From: Pseudocalidococcus azoricus BACA0444
GTDB lineage: Bacteria; Cyanobacteriota; Cyanobacteriia; Thermosynechococcales; Thermosynechococcaceae
Direction of reading: 5' to 3'
NCBI RefSeq assembly: GCF_031729055.1
Contig: NZ_JAVMIP010000011.1
Span: 1-59,935 of the forward strand
Length of the DNA: 59,935 bases
The notes under the pieces are model-generated. The model was not told where the DNA came from. It saw only the letters and a program-made list of their open reading frames with translations, and did no database searches. Shown piece by piece: positions 9,553-18,373 of this stretch. The position numbers and the translations under genes are program-made. Numbering within the stretch: the first letter of the stretch is position 1; every line of letters starts with the position of its first letter.

Positions 9553-9765
9553 TTACCAAGTCCGCTCAGGGTAGGCACAGTCGTTACATGATGACTTGGA
9601 TGCAATATTGACAGATATGCGCGCCAATAAGGAGCTAGGAACAGGAAAGTTGTCACCCCCGCCTAGTCTGAGCAAACCTTGGAGCAGACGAATCAGAACA
9701 CTGAATTGTGAAGCATCGGGATTTAGATACACCTCACTGATAACGTCCCATACTCGTTTCTCGAA
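9553..9765 (-). pseudogene. Possible serine-recombinase-like remnant
   Basis: An open stretch of 70 codons directly follows the ycf23 stop codon in the same frame and has no start of its own. Its first part, FEKRVWDVISEVYLNPDA, resembles the LEExVWxxVxxxLxxPxx region near the C-terminus of large serine recombinases found in cyanobacteria. The remainder is not recognisable, and the frame closes at 9553-9555. This is a resemblance by eye over about 18 residues. Confidence 0.25.
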
Positions 9766-10515
9766 TTAACTAACCTGGCTCACTGGGCTAGAGTTGGCGG
9801 CTAAGGCTTCCACAAGAGAACGGACAGCGGCAACCATCGCAATCGGGCTATTCAGTTGATTGATTGCACTCCCCACCCCGACTCCACTGGCTCCGGCGGC
9901 AATGGCCATGGGAATTGTCACGCTTGATAACCCAGAGGCACAGAGAACCGGAACATCCACGGCCTGGGAAATTTCAAAGGCAGCGGCGAGGGTAGGGGCA
10001 GCTTTCTCAATCAATCCTAAAGTTCCGGGATGAGTCGGTTGGCTGCTGGTTCCGCCCTCAGTTTGGATGATATCGGCTCCGGCCTGGACAAGCGCAAGGG
10101 CCAATTCCACCTGTTGATCCAAGGGCAGGGTGTGAGGGACTGTCACGGAAAGAGTGATCTCTGGCAGTAATATCCGGGTTTGGCGGGTGAGTTCTAAGAC
10201 TTCTTCAGAGCTAAATACCCGGCCCGCTGCATAGAAACTGTCGTAGTTACCAATTTCCACCAAATCTGCCCCGGCCTGGACTGCGACAGACAATGCTTGT
10301 GGCTCAACCGCTGAAACACAGATTGGTAAGTCAGTTAAAGATTTTGCCAGCTTCACCAGGCCTGGGTCTGCGGCAATATCTACAAAGGTTGCCCCCCCTT
10401 GATCTGCTGCTTGGACGACCGCTGCCACGCTTTCATAATTAAAGTTTTGTAAACCACTGATCACCTTCAGAGCATTACGGTGTGCCAAAGCTGAGACTAA
10501 GCGAGGATGAATCAT
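9766..10515 (-). CDS. ycf23: Ycf23 / DUF561 TIM-barrel protein
   Basis: 249 residues from the ATG at 10515, which has AAGGG upstream; the frame also offers an ATG at 10548. Ycf23 is conserved in cyanobacteria and plastids and looks like a phosphate-binding TIM barrel, but its reaction is not established. The barrel strands show as DLVEIGNYDSFYA, ADIIQTEGGTSS and PVLCASGLSS, with GASGVGVGSAINQL forming the phosphate-loop-like end. It is divergent from the HIT gene; the 100-base gap holds a full CCAGGCCTGG palindrome at 10623-10632. Confidence 0.85.
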   Translation of the reverse strand: MIHPRLVSALAHRNALKVISGLQNFNYESVAAVVQAADQGGATFVDIAADPGLVKLAKSLTDLPICVSAVEPQALSVAVQAGADLVEIGNYDSFYAAGRVFSSEEVLELTRQTRILLPEITLSVTVPHTLPLDQQVELALALVQAGADIIQTEGGTSSQPTHPGTLGLIEKAAPTLAAAFEISQAVDVPVLCASGLSSVTIPMAIAAGASGVGVGSAINQLNSPIAMVAAVRSLVEALAANSSPVSQVS

Positions 10516-10646
10516 GGTTAAGCCCTTGGAATCAGAAAATTGCTGCATGAAAAATAGTAGCGTAACTCTTAATAGATCGCTGCACTCAGTAGAGATTGTT
10601 CACAGAATTTTCTAAGTAAACCCCAGGCCTGGAGGCAAATTAACCG

Positions 10647-10997
10647 ATGACACCCCCAACTGAGACTCTTTTTACCAAAATCATTAACCGCCAAATCCCA
10701 GCCGAGATCATTTATGAGGACGACCTGGCCATTGCCTTTAAGGATATTAACCCCCAGGCCCCGATTCACGTTTTAATTGTCCCCAAGCAACCTCTCCCCA
10801 GTCTGGCCGATGCTGTTCCTGAGGATCATCGAGTTTTGGGACATTTGTTAATGACGGTTAAGCGAGTCGCCGAGCAAGTGGGCCTGGAAAATGGCTACCG
10901 AGTCGTGATCAACACCGGTGTGGATGGTGGGCAAACCGTAAATCATCTGCATTTGCACCTCTTGGGCGGCCGGCCATTGCACTGGCCACCGGGTTGA
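10647..10997 (+). CDS. Histidine triad (HIT/HINT) nucleotide-binding protein
   Basis: 116 residues, the usual length for HINT-type purine nucleoside phosphoramidases. The HxHxHxx motif is intact as H100-L-H102-L-H104-LL, followed by GGRPLHWPPG, the common cyanobacterial ending. The N-terminal FTKIINRQIPAEIIYEDD and PQAPIHVLIVPK segments are family hallmarks. The in vivo substrate is unknown. The gene stands between ycf23 (divergent) and psbA (same strand, 208 bases downstream, with its own promoter). Confidence 0.9.
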   Translation: MTPPTETLFTKIINRQIPAEIIYEDDLAIAFKDINPQAPIHVLIVPKQPLPSLADAVPEDHRVLGHLLMTVKRVAEQVGLENGYRVVINTGVDGGQTVNHLHLHLLGGRPLHWPPG

Positions 10998-11082
10998 CCG
11001 CTCAAGGAGATTGCAGAATTGTTACAGAGCGATTACGGGAATCCCCACTTTGGCACAATTCTAAACAAATCCTTAAAAGACC

Positions 11083-11111
11083 TTTACAAAACCTGAAGAC
11101 TTGCTTAATAT
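11083..11111 (+). promoter_or_regulatory. Promoter of the upstream psbA gene
   Basis: TTTACA at 11083-11088 and TAATAT at 11106-11111 with exactly 17 bases between them form a strong vegetative-type promoter. Transcription should start near 11118, giving a 5' leader of about 88 bases before the psbA ATG at 11206. A long structured leader is common for cyanobacterial psbA genes, which are controlled by light at both transcript and mRNA-stability level. Confidence 0.65.
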
Positions 11112-11205
11112 AAGTACATAGTCCAGCAAACACCTCTCATCTCCCTCAGATTTCAGGTTTTTCTCGGACTGACATTATTCATTCTCTTGAATAGGACTTA
11201 TAACG

Positions 11206-12288
11206 ATGACGACTGTATTACAACGTCGCCAGAGTGAAAACTTTTGGGAGCAATTTTGCTCTTGGGTTACCAGCACCGACAACCGGATTTACATCGGCTG
11301 GTTCGGCGTTCTGATGATCCCGACACTCTTGGCTGCAACCGCCTGTTTCGTAATTGCCTTTATCGCTGCTCCTCCCGTTGACATTGATGGGATTCGTGAG
11401 CCTGTGGCTGGTTCCTTGATGTTTGGTAACAACATCATCACTGGTGCTGTTATTCCTTCCTCTAACGCCATTGGTTTGCACTTCTACCCGATTTGGGAAG
11501 CTGCCTCCTTGGATGAATGGCTTTACAACGGTGGTCCTTACCAGCTCGTGATTTTCCACTTCTTGATCGGTGTCTTCTGCTACATGGGTCGGGAATGGGA
11601 ATTGTCTTACCGCTTGGGTATGCGTCCTTGGATTTGCGTAGCTTACTCTGCCCCTGTGGCCGCTGCTACCGCTGTCTTCTTGATCTACCCGCTTGGTCAA
11701 GGTTCTTTCTCTGATGGTATGCCCCTCGGTATCTCTGGTACCTTCAACTTCATGATCGTGTTCCAAGCTGAGCACAACATCTTGATGCACCCCTTCCACC
11801 AACTCGGTGTCGCTGGTGTCTTCGGTGGTAGCTTGTTCTCTGCCATGCACGGTTCCTTGGTGACCTCTTCCTTAATTCGGGAAACCACCGAAACCGAATC
11901 TCAGAACTACGGTTACAAATTCGGTCAAGAAGAAGAAACCTACAACATTGTTGCCGCTCACGGTTACTTTGGTCGCTTGATTTTCCAATACGCTAGCTTC
12001 AACAACAGCCGTGCCTTGCACTTCTTCTTAGCTGCCTGGCCTGTGATTGGTATCTGGTTCACCGCTTTGGGGATCAGCACCATGGCGTTCAACCTCAATG
12101 GCTTCAACTTCAACCACTCCGTTGTCGATGCCAAAGGTAATGTCATCAACACTTGGGCTGACATCATCAACCGGGCTAACTTGGGGATGGAAGTGATGCA
12201 CGAGCGCAATGCTCACAACTTCCCCTTAGATTTGGCTTCTGCTGAGTCTGCTCCTGTTGCTTTGGTTGCTCCTAGCATCAATGGTTAA
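11206..12288 (+). CDS. psbA: Photosystem II D1 protein, Glu130 (high-light type) isoform
   Basis: 360 residues, full length. D1 is the photosystem II core subunit binding P680, pheophytin, QB and the manganese cluster. Family regions are intact: [53 protein letters not shown] and the C-terminal NFPLDLA before the processing site at Ala344. Residue 130 is Glu ([13 protein letters not shown]), the form induced by high light in Synechococcus 7942 (D1:2) and Thermosynechococcus (PsbA3-like); C144 and P173 are as in that form. Codon use is highly biased and GGCCTGG is absent, consistent with very high expression. It has its own promoter and terminator. Confidence 0.97.
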   Translation: MTTVLQRRQSENFWEQFCSWVTSTDNRIYIGWFGVLMIPTLLAATACFVIAFIAAPPVDIDGIREPVAGSLMFGNNIITGAVIPSSNAIGLHFYPIWEAASLDEWLYNGGPYQLVIFHFLIGVFCYMGREWELSYRLGMRPWICVAYSAPVAAATAVFLIYPLGQGSFSDGMPLGISGTFNFMIVFQAEHNILMHPFHQLGVAGVFGGSLFSAMHGSLVTSSLIRETTETESQNYGYKFGQEEETYNIVAAHGYFGRLIFQYASFNNSRALHFFLAAWPVIGIWFTALGISTMAFNLNGFNFNHSVVDAKGNVINTWADIINRANLGMEVMHERNAHNFPLDLASAESAPVALVAPSING

Positions 12289-12319
12289 TCTCTGACTCTC
12301 TAAGTCAACCTAAAGCTAG

Positions 12320-12352
12320 AAAGCCGCTCTCCATAAACGAGGGCGGTTTTTT
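12320..12352 (+). terminator. Rho-independent terminator of psbA
   Basis: An imperfect 12-bp stem with the left arm at about 12319-12330 (AAAGCCGCTCTC), a loop CATAAAC, and the right arm GAGGGCGG plus a T run at 12338-12352. It lies 30 bases after the psbA stop and before the restriction-modification gene, so it isolates the two. Confidence 0.8.
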
Positions 12353-12429
12353 AATGGAATTTATACTTCGAGAGTCTGTATTTTTTAACAATAGCTAGCT
12401 CCTACTCTCACTGCTGCTAACATGAGAGG

Positions 12430-15400
12430 TTGATATATGGAGAAAAGCAAGTGGTCACCTTTGAAGAATTCCAGGCCAAGTTTTTTGAAATATTTAGTAG
12501 TATCAATTTCTATGAAGGTAAAAGCTACTTAGACTATATTGCCGAGCCACAAACCAATGACGAAGACAATATTGTTGATACTAAAATTGTGCTGCCTCTC
12601 TTAAATGCTCTGGGTTTTGAGTCTGGGGATATTGCTAAAAACACAACAGCAAGTGGTAAGGATAATTCACGCCCAGATTTTCAAGTCAAACTTGCCAGTG
12701 GTAATATTCGTTGTTTTTTAGTAGAAGATAAGCATACAGCCTATGACCTGAGTAAGCCCGAACCTCTACAGCAGTTGATGAATTATGCCCCCAGTCGTGG
12801 GTATGAACTAGGGTTGATTTGTAATGGCAGACTCCTTTTCGGCTGGGATCTTTCCGATCAGGGTTCTCCCAGTCCGGTGTTACATCTTGATATTGAGGAG
12901 ATTGTTGAAACTTATCATGGTCGAAACTTATTCGCGGCTGGTAACACTGGGTTTGATGCTCTTGCATCCGAACAAGTACAAGACCTTAAAGGCTTATATC
13001 GGAGATTTCACAGGCAAAATTTTGATGATATTGAAACCTTAATTCAAGAAATTAGCAGGCCGGAAGATGAATGGTTAAGTTTTGCCAGAAATCCTCAAAA
13101 TTCCCCTGACTTTGATGAGCTATTGATTACAGACTTAAAAGCAGCGATTAGTCTTTTAGAGGAAGATGTTCTCTATCAATTAGATTTGCTACTTGAAGAA
13201 TATGATCAATACTGCCAGGCCAGATACTTACCCAATGGGAACGGTTCTAGTCATTCAGATTTAGAAGATGCAGAAACAGCTCCTAAAGTTCTGATCAGAA
13301 TCCGCAAGCAAATTTTGAATTATGTGAGAGCATACGGAGTTTTAGAAGTTGATGACTACACCTGGATTGATGAGAAAATTAGTAGCTTTGCTGAAACCCC
13401 TATAGGCTCAATTCAGGAGTTAGGGCAAAGAATCCTTACAAAACTGATGCAGGCTCAAGAAAAAAAGGAGGCTCAACAGCAAAAACAGCCAGGCAAATCA
13501 GAAGATACGGTGCAACTGGATATAATTCAACCGTTACCCGAAGCCAAACAAAAAGAACTGGGGATTAAGTTATCCCAAAAATCTAAGATCATCAAACTTG
13601 ATCCGAAAATGGTCGAGTTATTACGTGAATATGAGCGAATTGTTTTTGACTGGAAGGCCTGGCAAGCCAAGCAAAGTTTGACCCATGTTAATGCCATTAA
13701 GACCCAGCAATATTTTATTTCTTGGCGTAATCTTGTTACCAAAACGGTTTTACAGGGAGTCGATGAGCAGCAGTTAAAGGAAGAATTTGCACGACAAACG
13801 GCCTATGTTTATGTGACTCGCTTATTTATGGTACGAATTTGTGAAGATAAAGGGTTAATTGATCGGAAGTTTTCAGATGGTGGGTTTAGATATTGGAAAG
13901 AAGAAGTTGAGCGGCGATATCTAGACTTGGCCCAAGGGGTTTCGATGGATTATCTCTTAGAGATGTCGTATCGTTCTGCTCAAAGTATTTATGCTCATTT
14001 CTTCAATAGTGCGGATTTATTTAATTGGTATCGGATTAATACAAATACCCTGATCAAGGTGTTACATATTCTCAATCGGTTTAACCTGCAACAAATTGAC
14101 AGCGATATTATTGGCATGGTCTATGGCCGATATGTGGAGGAAGGAAAACACGAGCAGGGCAGATATTTTACCCCTAAAAATGTGGTTGAATATATTCTCG
14201 ACTCGATTGGCTATAAGCCTGATAATCCAGAGATTCGAGATAAGACCGTATTAGATTTAGCAGGTGGATCAGGGAGTTTCTTGGTTCATGCGGCCCGGCG
14301 TTTAATTGATTCCTACCGTTCACCGACAACCAAAAAAATTCCACTGGAATATCTACCTTCAGTGATTCGCCAAGTTAAGGAATCCTTATTCTGTTTGGAT
14401 ATTAACCCGTTTGCTTGTTATTTGGCAGAGACTAATTTGTTAATTCAGGTGATTGATTTACTGAAACAGGCCAAGGATGCAAACAAATTACAGGAGTGTA
14501 GTATTGATCGCTTTAATGTTTATAATACGGACTCGCTGCTTTTGCCTAGGTCTCAAGAGATTAGAACACCGTTATTAAATCCTGTGCTTGATCTGGAACT
14601 CTCAACAGTGTCTCAAATTAAAACGAAGACAGGTAAGTTTGCTGAGGGATTTGATTATGTTGTGGGTAATCCTCCCTATGTCCGGGCTGATGAACCTGGA
14701 GTTGATGCCTATCGAGAACAAATTGTTACTTTGGGTAGATTTGAAACTCTTCATAAGAAGTGGGACTTATATATTCCTTTTATCGAATTGAGTGCAAGAA
14801 TTTTAACTACTAACACAGGAAAAATAGGAATTATTATTTCCGATGCTTATAAGGTTGCTAGTTATGCTGAAAAGTCTCGCGAGATGCTGTCATCATTGCT
14901 AACAATAACTCAAGTTGATTTTTTTGAACAAGTTAAACTCTTTGCCGATGCGGATGTATTTAATATAATCATCATTGGTCAAAACAGAACGCCTAAAACT
15001 AATTTTAAAGTTCATCGTCATTGGCATTACAAATCCTTTGGCATCTTAAAATCTGATCAAGTTTCACAAGTTGGCCTGGGTGAAAAAATTTTTAGAACTG
15101 GAGCAGTTGAAATCAATGCAGATAATACAATTTTACTAAATGAGATTGTTTATATCAGTAAAGGAATGGTCTTGAACTGTCATGAGAAAAAGTTCCCCAA
15201 TGAGTTTGTCAAAGATGACTTAATCTCTGATGTTCAAGATTTAAAACATCCTGTTCCTTATATAGAAGGTAAGGATATTTCAGATTATCAAATTAATCGC
15301 ATTAGATACTTAGAATTTGGAGAAGGTTTAAGAGCACCCTCGAAAGTTAGTAGACCTACTTTTCCTGAACTATACTCCCACAAGCATATTGCTATTGGTA

Positions 15401-16206
15401 AGACAGGGGGAGTAACAATCGTTGATGAATATATATTTAGTAATGATAGTGTTAGGGTATTATTACCTTGGTATCTTCTTGAAGGGTTAAGTACTCGATC
15501 TGTCTCTCAAGCATTAGTTAACGCGAAAAAAACTACATCTAAAAATTTCACATTACAGTATTTAACAGCTATACTTTGCTCAAGTGTCATTAAAAAATTC
15601 TTCACGTCAATAAGTACTGGAACACGAAACGATATATTTCCTGAAGATTTACGAAAGATTCCTGTTAAAGTACTTTCAATAGAAGATCAACAAGAATATA
15701 TAAGCAGAGTTGATTTGTTGATTTTATGGAATCAAGAGTTACAAAATCTGAGACGATTTGGAAATATAATTAAGTTTAGCTATTTAGATGATGTTCCAGA
15801 AATACAAATAAGCTTTTTGTACTCTTTTCATGTAGCTAATGTTTCTTGCTGGAATTTCCTCAATGCCGAACCTCAGCGTTTTGAAGTGATTGGTGATCGG
15901 AATCAACCCATTACTAAAGTCAAAGTCAAAAATAATACTCTCCTCAATGGCCGATATGAATTATTACGATCAGATAGTCGATTAGTTTTGGAGTTCTTGC
16001 AAAATTATTTACCTCAATACGAAAAACGAGGCTTAACTTGGACAGATTTATTAACAGAAGGCAAGATTCCCAAAACAGATGCAGATATTGAGAGAATTTT
16101 TACCGAGCGTGACCGATTGACCGCTGAAGTTCGTCAAAAGATTGCCGATATTCGCCGGACTTATCAAGAACTAGATGCAATGGTGAGTCGCCTCTATGAA
16201 AACTGA
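12430..16206 (+). CDS. Type IIG restriction-modification enzyme (nuclease-methylase-specificity fusion)
   Basis: A single 1258-residue chain. An N-terminal nuclease-like part has a PD-(D/E)xK pattern: P82-D83 in SRPDFQVKL and E99-D100-K101 in CFLVEDKH. A helical linker follows. The N6-adenine methylase core has motif I VLDLAGGSGSFLVHAARR (607-624) and motif IV NPPYV (747-751). The C-terminal ~400 residues form the target recognition region. Such enzymes cut and methylate DNA at a site set by that last region. The start is uncertain: a TTG at 12430 and a GTG at 12451 are both possible. The recognition part, about 14,750-15,830, is clearly more AT-rich than the rest and nearly free of the local GGCCTGG motif, suggesting a swapped-in specificity module. 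Confidence 0.85.
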   Translation: MIYGEKQVVTFEEFQAKFFEIFSSINFYEGKSYLDYIAEPQTNDEDNIVDTKIVLPLLNALGFESGDIAKNTTASGKDNSRPDFQVKLASGNIRCFLVEDKHTAYDLSKPEPLQQLMNYAPSRGYELGLICNGRLLFGWDLSDQGSPSPVLHLDIEEIVETYHGRNLFAAGNTGFDALASEQVQDLKGLYRRFHRQNFDDIETLIQEISRPEDEWLSFARNPQNSPDFDELLITDLKAAISLLEEDVLYQLDLLLEEYDQYCQARYLPNGNGSSHSDLEDAETAPKVLIRIRKQILNYVRAYGVLEVDDYTWIDEKISSFAETPIGSIQELGQRILTKLMQAQEKKEAQQQKQPGKSEDTVQLDIIQPLPEAKQKELGIKLSQKSKIIKLDPKMVELLREYERIVFDWKAWQAKQSLTHVNAIKTQQYFISWRNLVTKTVLQGVDEQQLKEEFARQTAYVYVTRLFMVRICEDKGLIDRKFSDGGFRYWKEEVERRYLDLAQGVSMDYLLEMSYRSAQSIYAHFFNSADLFNWYRINTNTLIKVLHILNRFNLQQIDSDIIGMVYGRYVEEGKHEQGRYFTPKNVVEYILDSIGYKPDNPEIRDKTVLDLAGGSGSFLVHAARRLIDSYRSPTTKKIPLEYLPSVIRQVKESLFCLDINPFACYLAETNLLIQVIDLLKQAKDANKLQECSIDRFNVYNTDSLLLPRSQEIRTPLLNPVLDLELSTVSQIKTKTGKFAEGFDYVVGNPPYVRADEPGVDAYREQIVTLGRFETLHKKWDLYIPFIELSARILTTNTGKIGIIISDAYKVASYAEKSREMLSSLLTITQVDFFEQVKLFADADVFNIIIIGQNRTPKTNFKVHRHWHYKSFGILKSDQVSQVGLGEKIFRTGAVEINADNTILLNEIVYISKGMVLNCHEKKFPNEFVKDDLISDVQDLKHPVPYIEGKDISDYQINRIRYLEFGEGLRAPSKVSRPTFPELYSHKHIAIGKTGGVTIVDEYIFSNDSVRVLLPWYLLEGLSTRSVSQALVNAKKTTSKNFTLQYLTAILCSSVIKKFFTSISTGTRNDIFPEDLRKIPVKVLSIEDQQEYISRVDLLILWNQELQNLRRFGNIIKFSYLDDVPEIQISFLYSFHVANVSCWNFLNAEPQRFEVIGDRNQPITKVKVKNNTLLNGRYELLRSDSRLVLEFLQNYLPQYEKRGLTWTDLLTEGKIPKTDADIERIFTERDRLTAEVRQKIADIRRTYQELDAMVSRLYEN

Positions 16207-16220
16207 TCTCATGAAGGATA

Positions 16221-17393
16221 TTATCGGCGTTGGGTTTTACTGACATATTTACGGGTAAAGTGGAGATTCAGGTTTTGTTCTGTGGCCCAGGCCTGGAAGA
16301 TTTTCAAAAAGGCTTGGCGATCGGTGGCTTGAATCACGGCGGCTTGATCGGCGGTTTCGATGGCGTAAGGATACCCTTGACCGGCAATAATCTCGGCGCG
16401 GACCCAATCCATAATCACTTCGATTTGCCCAGACTCAACCAGCCAGCTAGGGAATTCTAGACGAACAGGTTGTCCACTGTGGGCCTTGAGGTAAGAAAAG
16501 GCAACTTTTTCCGCAACATCACCATAATCACTCAATATCCCCGGCCGGCCATCACTCCCGACCCGTTGAGCCTGAAAGACCGGAGTTCGCTGACCCCAGG
16601 CCAGGCCCCCCAGCAAATGACTATCAAACACCGTATCCGTAGGCGGTAAATCAGCCAGGTGGGCCAATAAACTACATAAATCCCGAGCGCGTGAATGATC
16701 AATATAGGCAATCAACGGCACTTGCTGGGCTTCACTGGCGGTAATTAACTTGATCAAGGCCTGGACATAATCTTGGCGACTGGTTGGATCAAAGGTTTCA
16801 GCAAAGGTGGCAATCAATGACCCATCAAAAAAAAGCAACCGATCTCGGGCCTGGGGGTGGCTAGTCATATCCTTAATCAGTTGCTCAATCTCCATTTGAA
16901 AGCGGCGCAAATTAACCAACCGATCCGGGGGACGATGGTGGGGGTCGGATTGTAATTTCAGGGGCGTGAGAATCTCCAGTTGCGTCTGTTTTTCATAGCC
17001 CAGGCCTCCTTGATGGGGATTAGCAAACCAGGCCACTTGTACTAGACCCACGGGGATGGAAATGTCTTCAGAGGGTAATAACTGCGACCCATCCACCGCT
17101 ACGGTTGTCACCCCTTGCAAACAGGTTTTGGCCCAGGCCCGGCTTTGATCGCGATGCTGCCATTGATAGGGAAAATCCACAGCCCAGGCCGGAGTGACTT
17201 TTTCCAATGGCCGGGCCCCAATCCATTGTTCTGGTGGCAGACGGAGGTTTAATTCGGCATCACTGAGGTGAGAAATGTCCTCAAATGCCCGTTCATAGGC
17301 CTGGTAGGTTTCGGTAAATCCGTGATCAAAATGATGAAAGTCGGCCCGGTTTTGGCTCAGGGCATAGCGCAGTTGGAGCAAGTTTAAGGGCAT
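16221..17393 (-). CDS. NurA-domain nuclease
   Basis: 390 residues. NurA nucleases act with the HerA ATPase in DNA end processing in archaea; cyanobacterial members are annotated as double-strand-break repair nucleases by homology. The first metal-binding acid is D101 in VAVDGSQLLP, and a second acidic site is DRLLFFDGSLIATF (about residues 194-207). HLLGGLAWGQRTPVF and YPYAIETADQAAVI later in the chain are also typical. No HerA gene is nearby in this window. It may be co-transcribed with the aldolase upstream, which starts only about 40 bases before it. Confidence 0.78.
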   Translation of the reverse strand: MPLNLLQLRYALSQNRADFHHFDHGFTETYQAYERAFEDISHLSDAELNLRLPPEQWIGARPLEKVTPAWAVDFPYQWQHRDQSRAWAKTCLQGVTTVAVDGSQLLPSEDISIPVGLVQVAWFANPHQGGLGYEKQTQLEILTPLKLQSDPHHRPPDRLVNLRRFQMEIEQLIKDMTSHPQARDRLLFFDGSLIATFAETFDPTSRQDYVQALIKLITASEAQQVPLIAYIDHSRARDLCSLLAHLADLPPTDTVFDSHLLGGLAWGQRTPVFQAQRVGSDGRPGILSDYGDVAEKVAFSYLKAHSGQPVRLEFPSWLVESGQIEVIMDWVRAEIIAGQGYPYAIETADQAAVIQATDRQAFLKIFQAWATEQNLNLHFTRKYVSKTQRR

Positions 17394-17434
17394 AGGATTT
17401 GGGAAATTGGATCAGGGCAGGGATAAGCGGTTAC

Positions 17435-18343
17435 TCATAACATTTTGGACATTTTGGATTGGCTGGCTAAGAGATGGGCGTAGGGGGTGTCGTGGAGATG
17501 GGCGGTGTGGGCGGAACCAAAGAGGAGGAGTTTATCTTCAATGACGGATTTCATGGCGGAAATTGCGGCCCCCGCTACTTCTAAAAGATCTTTATCGGTA
17601 TCATGGCAAATTTCTTGTTGCAAAGAACTCATGTAGGCCTGGCGAACTTCCGTATTCACATTGAACTTGCAAACCCCCAGTTGGATCGAACGCCCAATCA
17701 TTGCTGCTGGTAAGCCCGAGGCCCCATGCAACACCAGGGGAATACTCAGACGTTGGCGAATCTTGAGGAGACGATCAAAATCTAAGCGGGGCGGGCTTTT
17801 ATATTCTCCGTGGACATTCCCAATCGTTACAGCTAAGGCATCAACCCCCGTGGCCTGGACAAATTCTACGGCTTGGTCAGGATCCGTCATTTTGGCTTCT
17901 TTTTCGGCAATGGTTAAGCCATCTTCTGTTCCGCTAATGCGGCCAATTTCTGCTTCCACAACGGCCCCGTATTGATGGGCCAACTGGGTCATCTCTCTGG
18001 TAAATTTCAGGTTTTCAGGATAAGACAGGTGGGAGCCGTCCGCCATGATGGAGGTTAAACCCGCTTTGAGGGCTGCTTGGATGTCTTTGGCCTGGGTACT
18101 GTGGTCGAGATGGACAGAAATTGGGACGGTAGCACTGCGGGCCGCTTCTAAGCACAGAGCAATTAAACTGGAACGGCCATAGCGTAAAGCACTGGGATGA
18201 ATTTGTAACATGGCGGGACTGGCGGCATCTTCGGCGGCATTAACAACGGCTTTGACCCCTTCTAAGTTGTAAACATTAAATGCGCCAATGGCATAGCTAT
18301 TAATCCGGGCAGTTTCGAGTAACTCCTGAGTCGAAGCAAGCAT
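17435..18343 (-). CDS. Class II (zinc) fructose/tagatose-bisphosphate aldolase family protein
   Basis: 302 residues, closest in layout to GatY/KbaY ketose-bisphosphate aldolases. Zinc and catalytic residues are visible: H78-L-D80-H81 in PISVHLDHSTQ, E-containing VVEAEIGRISGTED, VTIGNVHGEYK and VLHGASGLP, with KFNVNTEVRQAY as the phosphate-binding end. It probably cleaves or forms a ketose 1,6-bisphosphate. Whether it is the Calvin-cycle enzyme is doubtful, because cyanobacteria usually carry a longer FbaA for that. It sits in a same-strand run with the DUF512 radical SAM gene and the NurA gene, with 30-40 base gaps. Confidence 0.8.
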   Translation of the reverse strand: MLASTQELLETARINSYAIGAFNVYNLEGVKAVVNAAEDAASPAMLQIHPSALRYGRSSLIALCLEAARSATVPISVHLDHSTQAKDIQAALKAGLTSIMADGSHLSYPENLKFTREMTQLAHQYGAVVEAEIGRISGTEDGLTIAEKEAKMTDPDQAVEFVQATGVDALAVTIGNVHGEYKSPPRLDFDRLLKIRQRLSIPLVLHGASGLPAAMIGRSIQLGVCKFNVNTEVRQAYMSSLQQEICHDTDKDLLEVAGAAISAMKSVIEDKLLLFGSAHTAHLHDTPYAHLLASQSKMSKML

Positions 18344-18373
18344 AGGATCAGTGCCAGGTGAGAATATCCCATT

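Noticed and set aside
11218..11850. 210-codon open frame antisense to psbA
   Set aside because: The extreme codon bias of psbA removes stops on the other strand. A similar shadow appears in the second psbA (52682-52993). No protein-like features are present.
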